A stretch of 34,817 nt of DNA from an uncultured Vampirovibrio sp. (GTDB lineage Bacteria; Cyanobacteriota; Vampirovibrionia; Gastranaerophilales; Gastranaerophilaceae): the NCBI GenBank assembly GCA_910577635.1, contig CAJTNR010000021.1:1-34817 (forward strand), in the 5' to 3' direction. Made by a program: the position numbers and the translations under genes. The notes beneath the pieces are model-generated. The model saw only the letters and a program-made list of their open reading frames with translations, had not been told where the DNA came from and ran no database searches. Shown piece by piece: positions 14,038-21,860 of this stretch (its first letter is position 1; the number at the start of each line of letters is the position of its first letter).

Positions 14038-14829
14038 ATGTCCAAGCAATTAGTGGTAGTATTAGTTTTTATCTTCTATGTAATAATCAGATGTCTGTTT
14101 ATTGAGCCTAATTGCATTGAAATAGGCAGATATGAGATAAGAAACCCTCAATTAAAAGGGGTTAGGATTGTTTTTTTAAGTGATTTTCACCTAAAAAAAC
14201 ACGATTATAAAAGACTTGATAAAATTGTTACACTAACTAACAAACAAAACCCTGATTTAGTGCTATTGGGAGGGGATATTGCAAATGGGCACAACTACAA
14301 AAAAACAATGGATATTAATATTGCCGCACAAAAGCTAAATTTAATCAATGCCCCGATTCTAGCGGTACTTGGAGAACACGACTGGTGGTCAGGGGGTGAA
14401 ACTATTGCTCAGGGATTAAGAAAAAACGGAATTACAGTGCTTCAAAACTCCGCAAGAAGAGTAATGATAAAAAGAAAATACATTGATATTATAGGACTTG
14501 AAGATTTAACTACAAGACAGCCAAATGCCGCGGTTGCTTTTAAAAAAACTCAGCTGCCAAGAGTTGTTGTAACGCATAACCCCGATGTTTATTATGATAT
14601 TATGGAAGATGTAACGGTAATTCTTGCAGGTCACACCCACGGGGGGCAATTTATTCTTCCTTTTACACCTCCTTTGTTTGTTCCTTCTAAATTTGGAGCT
14701 GAGTTTGCAAGCGGAGAAATTGAAAATACTCACAATAAAATGATAATATCAAGAGGATTAGGGACTTCTGTTCTTCCTGTAAGGCTTAATTGTAAACCTG
14801 AAATTGTAGTTGTAGATTTTACCTATTAA
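14038..14829 (+). CDS. Membrane-anchored metallophosphoesterase (YaeI/YkuE-like)
   Basis: A 263-residue calcineurin-like phosphoesterase with an N-terminal membrane helix (residues 5-22). Metal motifs: D49 and H51 in LSDFHL, D80 in LGGD, G112-E113-H114-D115 where most relatives have GNHD, H180 in VVTHNPD, and H199 and H201 in AGHTHGGQF. Relatives act at the membrane on lipid-linked phosphates such as UDP-diacylglucosamine or on phosphodiesters; the substrate here is unknown. The Asn-to-Glu change at a bridging metal ligand could alter metal choice or activity. It starts from a leaderless-type promoter. The NfeD-like gene follows 15 bases later with its own -10. Confidence 0.87.
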   Translation: MSKQLVVVLVFIFYVIIRCLFIEPNCIEIGRYEIRNPQLKGVRIVFLSDFHLKKHDYKRLDKIVTLTNKQNPDLVLLGGDIANGHNYKKTMDINIAAQKLNLINAPILAVLGEHDWWSGGETIAQGLRKNGITVLQNSARRVMIKRKYIDIIGLEDLTTRQPNAAVAFKKTQLPRVVVTHNPDVYYDIMEDVTVILAGHTHGGQFILPFTPPLFVPSKFGAEFASGEIENTHNKMIISRGLGTSVLPVRLNCKPEIVVVDFTY

Positions 14830-14832
14830 GAA

Positions 14833-14838
14833 TATAAT
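14833..14838 (+). promoter_or_regulatory. -10 of the NfeD-like gene, predicting a leaderless mRNA
   Basis: A perfect TATAAT ends at 14838, seven bases before the ATG at 14845, with the spacer AAACTT shared with panD. No TGn and no Shine-Dalgarno are present. Confidence 0.5.
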
Positions 14839-14844
14839 AAACTT

Positions 14845-15291
14845 ATGTATATATTATTAACAATTATAGGTTTATTATTTTTGGTTCTTGATTTAAAAAA
14901 ACCTTCAATAATAAAAATGACGCTTTCATATACAAGTTTATTTCTGGCAATAATTGCTTATAAATTTGCTGATTGGAAGTTTGTAGTTATTGGTTTTATA
15001 GTTTTTGTACCAATTTTTTATATTCTTATAACAACAGTTATAAAAAAGGGTGCAAAAGACAAAAAAAAGCTTGAAGCTCTAGATGATTACAGAGGAAAAA
15101 CGGCAATTGTAAAAAAAGATATCGCCAAAACCATGTCAATTGATGGATTAGGTCTTGTTGAATATAATAATGAGTTGTGGAGCGCTAAAAGTGTGGATGA
15201 TAAAGAAATTAAAGCAGGAAATAAAGTAGAAATTATTTTTAGAGAAAATATGATATTAAATGTTAAGGTATTAGACAATGCAAATAAATAA
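14845..15291 (+). CDS. NfeD-like membrane protein
   Basis: A 148-residue protein with three hydrophobic segments (about 2-17, 27-43 and 47-66) followed by a basic linker and an OB-fold-like end: RGKTAIVKKDI, then GLGLVEYNNELWSAKS and GNKVEIIF, with MILNVKVL closing. This is the NfeD pattern (G-x-A, G-x-V, W-x-A, I-x-x-G-x-x-V-x-V). NfeD proteins usually partner stomatin/flotillin-like SPFH proteins in membrane microdomains, but no SPFH gene is in the window. The start of the response regulator overlaps its last 14 bases, so membrane protein and two-component system are translated from one message. Confidence 0.78.
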   Translation: MYILLTIIGLLFLVLDLKKPSIIKMTLSYTSLFLAIIAYKFADWKFVVIGFIVFVPIFYILITTVIKKGAKDKKKLEALDDYRGKTAIVKKDIAKTMSIDGLGLVEYNNELWSAKSVDDKEIKAGNKVEIIFRENMILNVKVLDNANK

Positions 15292-15988
15292 AAGACTATT
15301 AATTGTAGATGATGATAATCAAATAAGAGAGCTTTTGTCTTTCGATATTGCTCAATCGGGCTATATTGTCGATTGCGCTTCTAATGGACAAGAAGGATTA
15401 AAAAAGGCATTGGAAAATAATTACGATTTAATTTTGCTTGATGTTATGATGCCTAAAATGAATGGATTTGATGTTTGCAAAAATATTCGATTAGCAAATA
15501 TCAACACCCCTATTCTTATGCTGACTGCCAAAGGAACAATCGAGGATAAAACCCAGGGGTTTGATTGCGGAGCAGATGATTATCTCATTAAGCCTTTTGA
15601 AATTCAAGAAGTTTTACTTCGAATAAGAGCGCTGCTTCGACGGGGAGAATCAAACAAAGAAAGCAAGGAAGTTTTAAGAGCAGGTGATATTGAGATTCTG
15701 CCGGATAGTTTAGAAGCGTTGATTATTGATAAAAAAGTCAAGCTTACTCCAACAGAATTTGAAATTCTGTATTGTTTAATGCAGCATATAAACACCCCTG
15801 TGACTTTGGCGGTATTATTGGATGAAGTCTGGGGATATGGATCAGACGAGGATGTTAGAATGGTAAGAGTCCATGTTGGAGGGTTAAGACAAAAGATTGA
15901 AGAAAACACAAGAACCCCTAAGTATCTTCATACTGTAGTTAATGTCGGATACAAACTTACTCCTTTCGGGTTTTTAGAGGAAAGCTAA
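15278..15988 (+). CDS. OmpR/PhoB-family response regulator
   Basis: A 236-residue response regulator. The receiver domain (about 5-118) has the acidic pocket DDD at 11-13, phospho-acceptor D55 (LLDVMMPKMNGFD), T83 and K105 (LIKPFEIQEVLLRIRALLRR). The output domain (about 135-230) is a winged helix: LTPTEFEILYCLM, then VRVHVGGLRQKIEE and TVVNVGYKL. It is most likely phosphorylated by the kinase encoded next to it; the TAA stop shares one base with the kinase ATG (TAATG). It resembles cyanobacterial RpaA/RpaB-type regulators in style, but a one-to-one assignment is not safe. Its start overlaps the NfeD-like gene. Confidence 0.93.
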   Translation: MQINKRLLIVDDDNQIRELLSFDIAQSGYIVDCASNGQEGLKKALENNYDLILLDVMMPKMNGFDVCKNIRLANINTPILMLTAKGTIEDKTQGFDCGADDYLIKPFEIQEVLLRIRALLRRGESNKESKEVLRAGDIEILPDSLEALIIDKKVKLTPTEFEILYCLMQHINTPVTLAVLLDEVWGYGSDEDVRMVRVHVGGLRQKIEENTRTPKYLHTVVNVGYKLTPFGFLEES

Positions 15989-17628
15989 TGAAACAATTAA
16001 AAATTGTAGAACAAATAATAATAGTCTTAGTTTTAGCTGTTTTAATTCCTTTTATAACAATTGGGATAATAATATCCAATATTTCACAACAAAGCTTAAG
16101 ACTGGAACTTGCAGGAAGCACTTCTTTAATGGCTCAATTTTTAGGAGATTCTCTTGAAAACTACATTAACTACAGCCAATCACAGCTTAACCAGATGGCT
16201 TCAGGGTTTAACTATATTCCTTTATCAATGGCAAAACTTCAATACTTTGATGAAATTGAAGAAAAAACCAAACTCTTTAAAAGCCTAAAAATTGTAGAAA
16301 AAAACAAACTTCCAAAGCCCTATCAGGTCGAAAACGGCAAATTAAGCTTAAGCGCTCCAATTGATAAAGACAATCATTACTATTTATCAGCACAAATTAA
16401 TATCGATATTCTTGATTTGCTTTTAGGAAAAGAGAATCTCAAGGGAAGAAATATTTATATTTTTGATTCTAAAAACCGCGAGCTGATCTTTTCAAATGCC
16501 CCTAAAACAACTGCACTTGACGCATTAAGCGGTCTTAATATTGTTCAAAATAAAAAAGCAGTGTTATTCGGCTACAAAAAAAACACTCCCAAAGCTTACT
16601 ATAAACTTGAAACACCAGAATGGCTGATTATTGTTGATACAACTAAAAAAGTAACCAAAAAAACAATTACTAAAGCAAAAACAAGAATTAATCTTGCCTT
16701 ATTAATTGCAGCTTTATCAATTATTATTATTATAAGTTTATACACTTATTACCTCTATATTAACATAAGACAATTATTTAAAGGAATTACTGCGATTTCC
16801 AAGGGAAACTACGATAAAAAAATTCATCTTATAAAAAGAGCCTTTACCCCGCATGAAATTGTTTTTTTAGCTAAAGAATTTAATTATATGGCAAATAAAA
16901 TTAATGTTTCATATAAAGATTTACGCAAAAAAAACAAAGAACTTGAGCGCTTAAATGACTTTCGAGAAAACTTAATAAGTGCAACAAGCCATGAGTTTAG
17001 AACCCCCTTAACAAGTATAATAGGCTACAGTTCAAGGCTTCTAAGACACGATATCATACTTGATGAAACCACTAAAACAAAGTCTTTAAAGATCATCAAA
17101 CAACAGGCTCAAAGATTGTCAAGAATGGTTGATGACTTACTTGTAATACCAGAACTTGAAAGTTACAGTTTAAAGTTCAATATTGAACCTATTAACCTTG
17201 AAGCCTCTATTTTTCAGGTTATTGATTACTTAAGCAATAGCGAAACAAAAATTCAACACGAAATTGCTCCTGATTTAAAACAGGTCAATGCTGATAAGTA
17301 TAGAATTGAGCAAATTCTTATCAATCTTGTTGATAATGCAATTAAGTACTCTTTTAATAATGAAGATGTTAGAATTGAAGCGAAAAATGAGAATAATATT
17401 CCTACTATAAGAATTATTAACAAGTGTGAAAAAATTGAAGATGAAATTAAAGAAAAACTATTCGAAAAGTTTACAAGGGCAGATTCAGACCTTACTCGAT
17501 CAACAAGAGGAACGGGCTTAGGGCTCTATATTGTCCGGGGACTTTGTGAGGCTATGAGAATTGATATTAACTTTAGCTGCAATAGTGAATTTATTATGGA
17601 ATTAAAATTTAATGACTTTATTGAATAA
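15988..17628 (+). CDS. Membrane sensor histidine kinase
   Basis: A 546-residue kinase. Membrane helices lie at about 8-30 and 232-253, enclosing an extracytoplasmic sensor of about 200 residues with a Cache-like pattern (the strands LSLSAPI, YYLSAQI and IYIFDSK). Then come a HAMP region (about 254-310), HisKA with phospho-acceptor H335 in ATSHEFRTPLTSI, and HATPase with the N box LVDNAIKYS, an F box around LFEKFTRAD and the G box GTGLGLYIV. It pairs with the overlapping response regulator. The signal is unknown. Its last 17 bases overlap tadA, so kinase, regulator and tRNA editing enzyme share an operon. Confidence 0.93.
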   Translation: MKQLKIVEQIIIVLVLAVLIPFITIGIIISNISQQSLRLELAGSTSLMAQFLGDSLENYINYSQSQLNQMASGFNYIPLSMAKLQYFDEIEEKTKLFKSLKIVEKNKLPKPYQVENGKLSLSAPIDKDNHYYLSAQINIDILDLLLGKENLKGRNIYIFDSKNRELIFSNAPKTTALDALSGLNIVQNKKAVLFGYKKNTPKAYYKLETPEWLIIVDTTKKVTKKTITKAKTRINLALLIAALSIIIIISLYTYYLYINIRQLFKGITAISKGNYDKKIHLIKRAFTPHEIVFLAKEFNYMANKINVSYKDLRKKNKELERLNDFRENLISATSHEFRTPLTSIIGYSSRLLRHDIILDETTKTKSLKIIKQQAQRLSRMVDDLLVIPELESYSLKFNIEPINLEASIFQVIDYLSNSETKIQHEIAPDLKQVNADKYRIEQILINLVDNAIKYSFNNEDVRIEAKNENNIPTIRIINKCEKIEDEIKEKLFEKFTRADSDLTRSTRGTGLGLYIVRGLCEAMRIDINFSCNSEFIMELKFNDFIE

Positions 17629-18064
17629 ATATATAGATATTGCAATTGAGGAAGCAAAAAAAAGCGTTCAAGATATTCCAATAGGTGCTGTTATTGTAAA
17701 AAACGATAAAGTTATATCAGCTAAACATAACAATCGAGAAAAAATCAACTCAACAACAGCCCATGCTGAGATTCTTGCAATTGAGGAAGCAAATAAAAAA
17801 CTAAATTCCTGGAGATTAGATGATTGCGATATTTACATAACTCTTGAACCTTGTCCAATGTGCGCCTGGGCAATTATTAACGCAAGAATAAGCAATGTTT
17901 ACTTTGGATCCTACGATAGTCAATACGGGGCTTTTTTGAGCGCTCTTAACTTAGCTAAACTTGCTAATTCTAAAGTTAATGTCATTGGAGGGATTAAAGA
18001 ACAAGAATGCGATAAATTATTAAAGGAATATTTTAGGATACTAAGGAATGAAAAAAATACTTGA
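17612..18064 (+). CDS. tadA: tRNA-specific adenosine deaminase
   Basis: A 150-residue zinc deaminase that converts A34 to inosine in tRNA-Arg(ACG). Catalytic residues: H51 and E53 in TTAHAEILA, and zinc ligands C81 and C84 in EPCPMCAWA. PIGAVIV near the N-terminus is the typical lead-in, and length is usual. It starts within the end of the kinase gene and its own end overlaps the next gene by 17 bases, so it is translationally coupled in both directions. A cytosine or guanine deaminase is less likely given the TadA-type W-R-L and PMC context. Confidence 0.92.
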   Translation: MTLLNKYIDIAIEEAKKSVQDIPIGAVIVKNDKVISAKHNNREKINSTTAHAEILAIEEANKKLNSWRLDDCDIYITLEPCPMCAWAIINARISNVYFGSYDSQYGAFLSALNLAKLANSKVNVIGGIKEQECDKLLKEYFRILRNEKNT

Positions 18065-18773
18065 TAATTTGGCTCTAAAATACGAAACCAAAGACTTTAT
18101 AAAAAACGACCCGATTCAGTTCCCGCATAGATACAAAGATAAAAGGGATGTTGAAATATCTGCTTTTATTGCTTCTTTATTCGCTTTTGGAAGAAGGGAA
18201 GCTTTTATAAAAAAGCTGGATTTTCTTTTTTCACTCTCTATTTGCCCATATGAGCTCATTTTGGATTATAAAAAACACAATTTATCTAGTTTTGTTTACA
18301 GGTTCATTAAAAGCGAAGATTTGCTTGAGCTCTTAAGGCTCCTTAACAAGCTCTATGTTCTTGATAAGTCTTCTTTAGAGGAGTTGTTCTATGAAAAAAA
18401 TAATCGATATACAAGGGTAACTAATTACTTTTACAGTAACTCAAATTGCACTAAAAACCCAGGATTTTGTTTTATGTTTGCAAAACCCGAGAATAAATCT
18501 GCACTTAAGAGAATAAACATGTTTTTAAGATGGATGGTTCGATTAGGACCGGTGGATTTTGGAATCTGGGATTTTATCTTAAAAAACGAACTTATAATTC
18601 CTCTTGATACACACGTTGCAAGAGTTTCAAGGGAATTTGGATTGTTAAAACGAAAGCAAAACGACTTTTTAGCAGCACTTGAATTAAGTGAAAAACTTAA
18701 AGAGTTTGATTCATACGACCCAATAAAATATGACTTTGCGCTTTTTGGATTAGGAGTTGAAAAAGGCAATTAA
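18048..18773 (+). CDS. TIGR02757 (DUF2400) family protein
   Basis: A 241-residue protein matching the TIGR02757/DUF2400 family: DPIQFPHRY and DVEISAFIASLFAFGRRE near the N-terminus, KRINMFLRWMVR in the middle, and PLDTHVARVSREFGLL and YDFALFGLGV at the end. The family is widespread in anaerobes, has no proven function and shows distant helix-hairpin-helix glycosylase likeness. The start overlaps tadA, so it may be translationally coupled to it. The 3' end overlaps by four bases the convergent prmC stop. Confidence 0.85.
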   Translation: MKKILDNLALKYETKDFIKNDPIQFPHRYKDKRDVEISAFIASLFAFGRREAFIKKLDFLFSLSICPYELILDYKKHNLSSFVYRFIKSEDLLELLRLLNKLYVLDKSSLEELFYEKNNRYTRVTNYFYSNSNCTKNPGFCFMFAKPENKSALKRINMFLRWMVRLGPVDFGIWDFILKNELIIPLDTHVARVSREFGLLKRKQNDFLAALELSEKLKEFDSYDPIKYDFALFGLGVEKGN

Positions 18774-19606
18774 TCCTTAAGTTTAGCCCAAATTACTCTT
18801 TCAATTCCTGCTAAATCAGATAAATAGTCAATCTCGCAAAAATTTTGCTCAAGTAAACTATAAACAATATCTTTTTGTCCTATTCCAAGTTCAAACACCA
18901 AAAACCCATCTTTTTTCAAGTAATTGTGAGCTTTGTTGATAATTTTTCGATAAAACTCAACTCCCTCATTATCACTTGCAAAAAGAGCAGCTTCTGGCTC
19001 AAAGCTAAGTTCAATATCAAGATTGTTTTTCTCATTAATTGGAATATAAGGAGGATTAGAAACAATTAAATCGAATTTTTCGAAGTTATAGATATTAGAA
19101 AAAATATCAGATTTTCGAAAAACTACTTTTCTTATTAAATCAAATTTTTGAGTGTTTTTTAGAGCAGTTATAATTGATTTAGGGTTTATATCAACACCTA
19201 GAATCTCAAGTTCGTGATTTTTTAATAATTTTGCCAATTCTAAACTAACACACCCGGATCCTACACCAATATCAAGAATATCCAATTTTTGTTTTTTGTT
19301 TTTTATTAGCTCATAACATTTTTTAACTAAAAACTCGGTTTCATCCCTCGGGATTAAAACACTGTTATCAACATAGTATTTTTCCCCCATAAAATAGGCG
19401 CAATTAAGAAGATATTGAACAGGGATCTTAGTTTTTGCTCTTTTATTTGCAATTTCTACAATCTTATTATAGTTAGGAATATCATCTTCTAATAAAAGCT
19501 TTTCAATAGGCATCATAGAAACAACTTCAGCAATAAACCTTGCTTCGGCTCTAAATTCAGCAATATTTGCTTTTTTTAGAATATTTTCAATATTAGCTAA
19601 ATTCAT
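18770..19606 (-). CDS. prmC: Peptide chain release factor N5-glutamine methyltransferase
   Basis: A 278-residue enzyme that methylates the Gln of the GGQ motif in RF1/RF2 using SAM. It has an N-terminal helical domain (about 1-80) and a Rossmann methyltransferase domain with motif I LDIGVGSGCVSLELA (G114-G118), IPRDETE (85-91) just ahead of it, and the active-site NPPYIP (184-189). Length is normal. Its start overlaps by 14 bases the end of the upstream 161-aa gene, and the whole three-gene unit appears to start at the leaderless promoter at 20246-20254. RF2 methylation status bears on TGA reading, which is of interest given the TTT-TGA site at 2798. Confidence 0.94.
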   Translation of the reverse strand: MNLANIENILKKANIAEFRAEARFIAEVVSMMPIEKLLLEDDIPNYNKIVEIANKRAKTKIPVQYLLNCAYFMGEKYYVDNSVLIPRDETEFLVKKCYELIKNKKQKLDILDIGVGSGCVSLELAKLLKNHELEILGVDINPKSIITALKNTQKFDLIRKVVFRKSDIFSNIYNFEKFDLIVSNPPYIPINEKNNLDIELSFEPEAALFASDNEGVEFYRKIINKAHNYLKKDGFLVFELGIGQKDIVYSLLEQNFCEIDYLSDLAGIERVIWAKLKD

Positions 19607-20078
19607 TTACAATCTCCATTATCCAGTTTCTTAAATCCAATCGTGAAGCATTTTTTGTATCTTTTTTTGCAATATTATGGGTATTTGCTATTTTTTCATA
19701 ATACAAAAGCTGCTTTTTAGTTGGTTTTAATTTGGACATCTTAAACTCCTGAGCTTTTTTTCTTAATTCTTTAGCTGCTTCTTTTTGTTTAAGCAAATAA
19801 GGCTCGAGTTTTTCTTTCTCTTTTTTCTCATACTCCAAAAAGTTAAAAAACTTCTTCATATCACGAAAAAAATCTTCACTATCTAAATAATTCATCATAA
19901 ACTCAAAATGCGGATTGTTGATATTAAGATAATATTGTTCATCTTCTAAAAACTTATAGCAGAGCTCATCAATTGATAAATTGTCAAATTTTTTATAATA
20001 AGATTTTAATGTTCCTAAAAGATTGGATTTTTGTCTTTGAGTTAAGTATAAAAAAATTGAATTTTTAATGTTTTGCAT
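19593..20078 (-). CDS. Uncharacterised charged helical protein
   Basis: A 161-residue protein with no family I recognise. The N-terminal part is mixed; residues about 85-125 are a run of Lys/Glu with heptad-like spacing (EYEKKEKEKLEPYLLKQKEA), likely coiled coil. The end contains SRLDLRNWIMEIV. There is no signal peptide or membrane segment, so it is probably cytoplasmic. Its ATG shares one base with the stop of the 53-aa gene (TAATG) and its 3' end overlaps prmC, so it is coupled on both sides. The basic, coiled character might suit nucleic-acid or ribosome association, but that is only a guess. Confidence 0.72.
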   Translation of the reverse strand: MQNIKNSIFLYLTQRQKSNLLGTLKSYYKKFDNLSIDELCYKFLEDEQYYLNINNPHFEFMMNYLDSEDFFRDMKKFFNFLEYEKKEKEKLEPYLLKQKEAAKELRKKAQEFKMSKLKPTKKQLLYYEKIANTHNIAKKDTKNASRLDLRNWIMEIVNEFS

Positions 20079-20239
20079 TAAAGTAGATCTTTAATTGTAA
20101 TATCTTTTTTGGTTTTTTGAAAAACGAAAAACTTTTTTGCAATCGGGTTCTGAATGAAATCCGAAGTTTTATAAAAAGCACTAAGAGCTTTTTTCTCAAG
20201 TTCTTTTTCTTTAATATATTTAACTTTATCGTTTTCCAT
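20078..20239 (-). CDS. Small 53-residue protein opening the prmC operon
   Basis: From ATG 20239 this encodes MENDKVKYIKEKELEKKALS and onward to FVFQKTKKDITIKDLL (53 residues). It is Lys-rich, without membrane segments. A second ATG at 20245, in frame, would add Met-Ala; 20239 is preferred because the TGATATAAT element ends seven bases before it, as at other leaderless genes. The stop overlaps the next ATG by one base, which supports real translation. I recognise no family. The run FIQNPIAKKFFVFQKT, followed by a downstream partner with a coiled coil, suggests a co-folded pair, but this is inference. Confidence 0.6.
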   Translation of the reverse strand: MENDKVKYIKEKELEKKALSAFYKTSDFIQNPIAKKFFVFQKTKKDITIKDLL

Positions 20240-20245
20240 AGCCAT

Positions 20246-20254
20246 ATTATATCA
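20246..20254 (-). promoter_or_regulatory. Extended -10 of the prmC operon, predicting a leaderless mRNA
   Basis: On the minus strand TGATATAAT is a perfect TGn-TATAAT and ends at 20246, exactly seven bases before ATG 20239. Confidence 0.52.
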
Positions 20255-20321
20255 CTTATATTAATAAAGTATTTTTATTGAAAAAAATTGTTACAATATC
20301 CTCTAATTTTAGAATTGTTTT

Positions 20322-20330
20322 TGTTATAAT
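20322..20330 (+). promoter_or_regulatory. Extended -10 upstream of the PIG-L-like gene
   Basis: TGTTATAAT (TGn-TATAAT) would start transcription near 20337, giving a leader of about 14 bases before ATG 20351 that includes AGAG and TTTAGAAG. Confidence 0.45.
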
Positions 20331-20350
20331 TCCAATAGAGAGTTTAGAAG

Positions 20351-21118
20351 ATGACATTAATTAAACGAAAATTTATTGATTTTATCAAAAAAACAAATGT
20401 AGTTAAAAAAATTAACTATAATAAATTTGTATTCCATTTTCTTTTTGACCTTAAAAACCAACACGGTGAGTTCAAAGTTAACATTAACACTAAATGCCTT
20501 GTTCTATCTCAATATCCTGGTGCTGAAACTAAGGGTTTGGGTGGTTTAATTGCACAGCATCCTAAAAACTTTGAAGTTCTGTGTCTTACTAATGGTTCTA
20601 ATATTGAACCAAGATTAGGACCTTTAGATTCAGCAAGTCTTAAAAAACAACAGTTTCAATCAGTTATGAAAATGATTAGAATTAAAGGCTCCAAAGTTTT
20701 TGATATCGATTCAGGAACGCTTAAGAATCATTATTCAACTTTTAAAAAAATCGATATTTCAGAAGCTGACTATATCTTCATTCCAAATGTTTATGATAAT
20801 AATATTGATACAATAGCACTAATTGAGCACTTCAGGCAAATTCTAAAAGATAAAGAATTCAAAGAAACATTAAAAATAATAATGTATGAATCAGATTATC
20901 CACTTTGTGCTGTTGATTATTATGTCAATATAAGTCCTATTATTGGAACCAAAAAGAAAATGCTTGAACAGTATTACTGCAATTACAACTATCCTAATAT
21001 GGTTGAAAGATTAATAGGAATAAATGCTTTTCGCTCAATGCAGTATCCTAAAACCGAATATTGTGAAGTTTTTATGTGCTTTAGCGTGGATGAGTTCTTA
21101 AAGATTCCTATGGTTTAG
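20351..21118 (+). CDS. PIG-L/LmbE-like protein with a degenerate metal site
   Basis: A 255-residue protein whose region 49-85 matches the PIG-L (LmbE) deacetylase core: CLVLSQYPGAETKGLGGLI, then FEVLCLTNGS. In active enzymes the first motif is (A/S)-P/x-HPDDE-T; here it reads YPGAE (55-59), so the His and both Asp are replaced while Pro and Glu remain. The following QFQSVMKMI helix sits where the usual R-x-x-E helix lies. The later H-x-D/H zinc motif is also not found. Metal-dependent deacetylation therefore looks unlikely; a binding or scaffolding role is possible. It is flanked by unrelated genes. No signal peptide is seen. Confidence 0.62.
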   Translation: MTLIKRKFIDFIKKTNVVKKINYNKFVFHFLFDLKNQHGEFKVNINTKCLVLSQYPGAETKGLGGLIAQHPKNFEVLCLTNGSNIEPRLGPLDSASLKKQQFQSVMKMIRIKGSKVFDIDSGTLKNHYSTFKKIDISEADYIFIPNVYDNNIDTIALIEHFRQILKDKEFKETLKIIMYESDYPLCAVDYYVNISPIIGTKKKMLEQYYCNYNYPNMVERLIGINAFRSMQYPKTEYCEVFMCFSVDEFLKIPMV

Positions 21119-21326
21119 CTTTTATAGATAGATTCACTATAAGCAGGGTATTGGTCTTTGTATTATCCAAGTTTTTTGCTCTTTAAAATAAACATCCTAT
21201 ATTTTATACTCCAAACCCTTTTTAGCTTAAAGTATTAGAGAATTCTTTAAGAATTATAATTCCTTTAAAACAATAGCAGTAACTACAATTATAAAAGATT
21301 TTTTTATTCTGCCTTAACAACTTTCA

Positions 21327-21857
21327 TTAAACAGTTTTAGTCAGCTCCTCTTTTTTATTCCTAAAGGTTGAAAATTGGTTATTCTTGGTTATTGCAACTT
21401 TTCCAGAGCGTACAAATTCCTTAATTCCAAAGGGTCTTATAAGTTCAGCAAATGTTTGGACTTTCTTTTCATCTCCGTCAATTTTTACTGTATAAATTTT
21501 ATCACTCACATCCATAATACAAGCCTGAGCTTGAGCTACAATATTCATAAACTCTGCTCTTTGCTCATCTGACACAGAAACCTTAATAAGCCCAATCTCA
21601 TACTCAAGAGCTTCTCCAATAGATAAATTCGCTACTTTAATTACAGGAATTAATCTGTTTAGCTGCTTGCAAATTTGCTCAATTACATCTTCATCAGCTG
21701 GAGTTACAATTGTAACCCTTGAATAAATACTATCAATCGTAGGAGCTACAGTTAAACTTTCAATGTTATAGCCTCGGCCTGAAAAAAGGTCTACAATTCG
21801 AGATAACACCCCGACTTCATTTGAAACCAAAACAGATATTGTATGATTAATTGCCAT
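21327..21857 (-). CDS. ilvH: Acetolactate synthase small (regulatory) subunit
   Basis: A 176-residue regulatory subunit of acetohydroxyacid synthase, needed for full activity and valine feedback. The N-terminal ACT domain is clear: HTISVLVSNEVGVLSRIVDL, then SGRGYNIESLTV (about 5-75). A second ACT-like half follows (EIGLIKVSV, then VQTFAELIRPFGIKEFVRSG). It starts just after the ilvB stop with GGAGG ahead of the ATG, so the two are coupled. The symbol ilvN would serve equally. About 200 bases without a gene follow before the convergent PIG-L-like gene. Confidence 0.94.
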   Translation of the reverse strand: MAINHTISVLVSNEVGVLSRIVDLFSGRGYNIESLTVAPTIDSIYSRVTIVTPADEDVIEQICKQLNRLIPVIKVANLSIGEALEYEIGLIKVSVSDEQRAEFMNIVAQAQACIMDVSDKIYTVKIDGDEKKVQTFAELIRPFGIKEFVRSGKVAITKNNQFSTFRNKKEELTKTV

Positions 21858-21860
21858 TAC

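Noticed and set aside
21119..21326. Gap between the PIG-L-like gene and ilvH as a regulatory RNA or attenuator
   Set aside because: It lies downstream of both convergent genes, with only a short AATTCTTTAAGAATT palindrome and no clear terminator or promoter.
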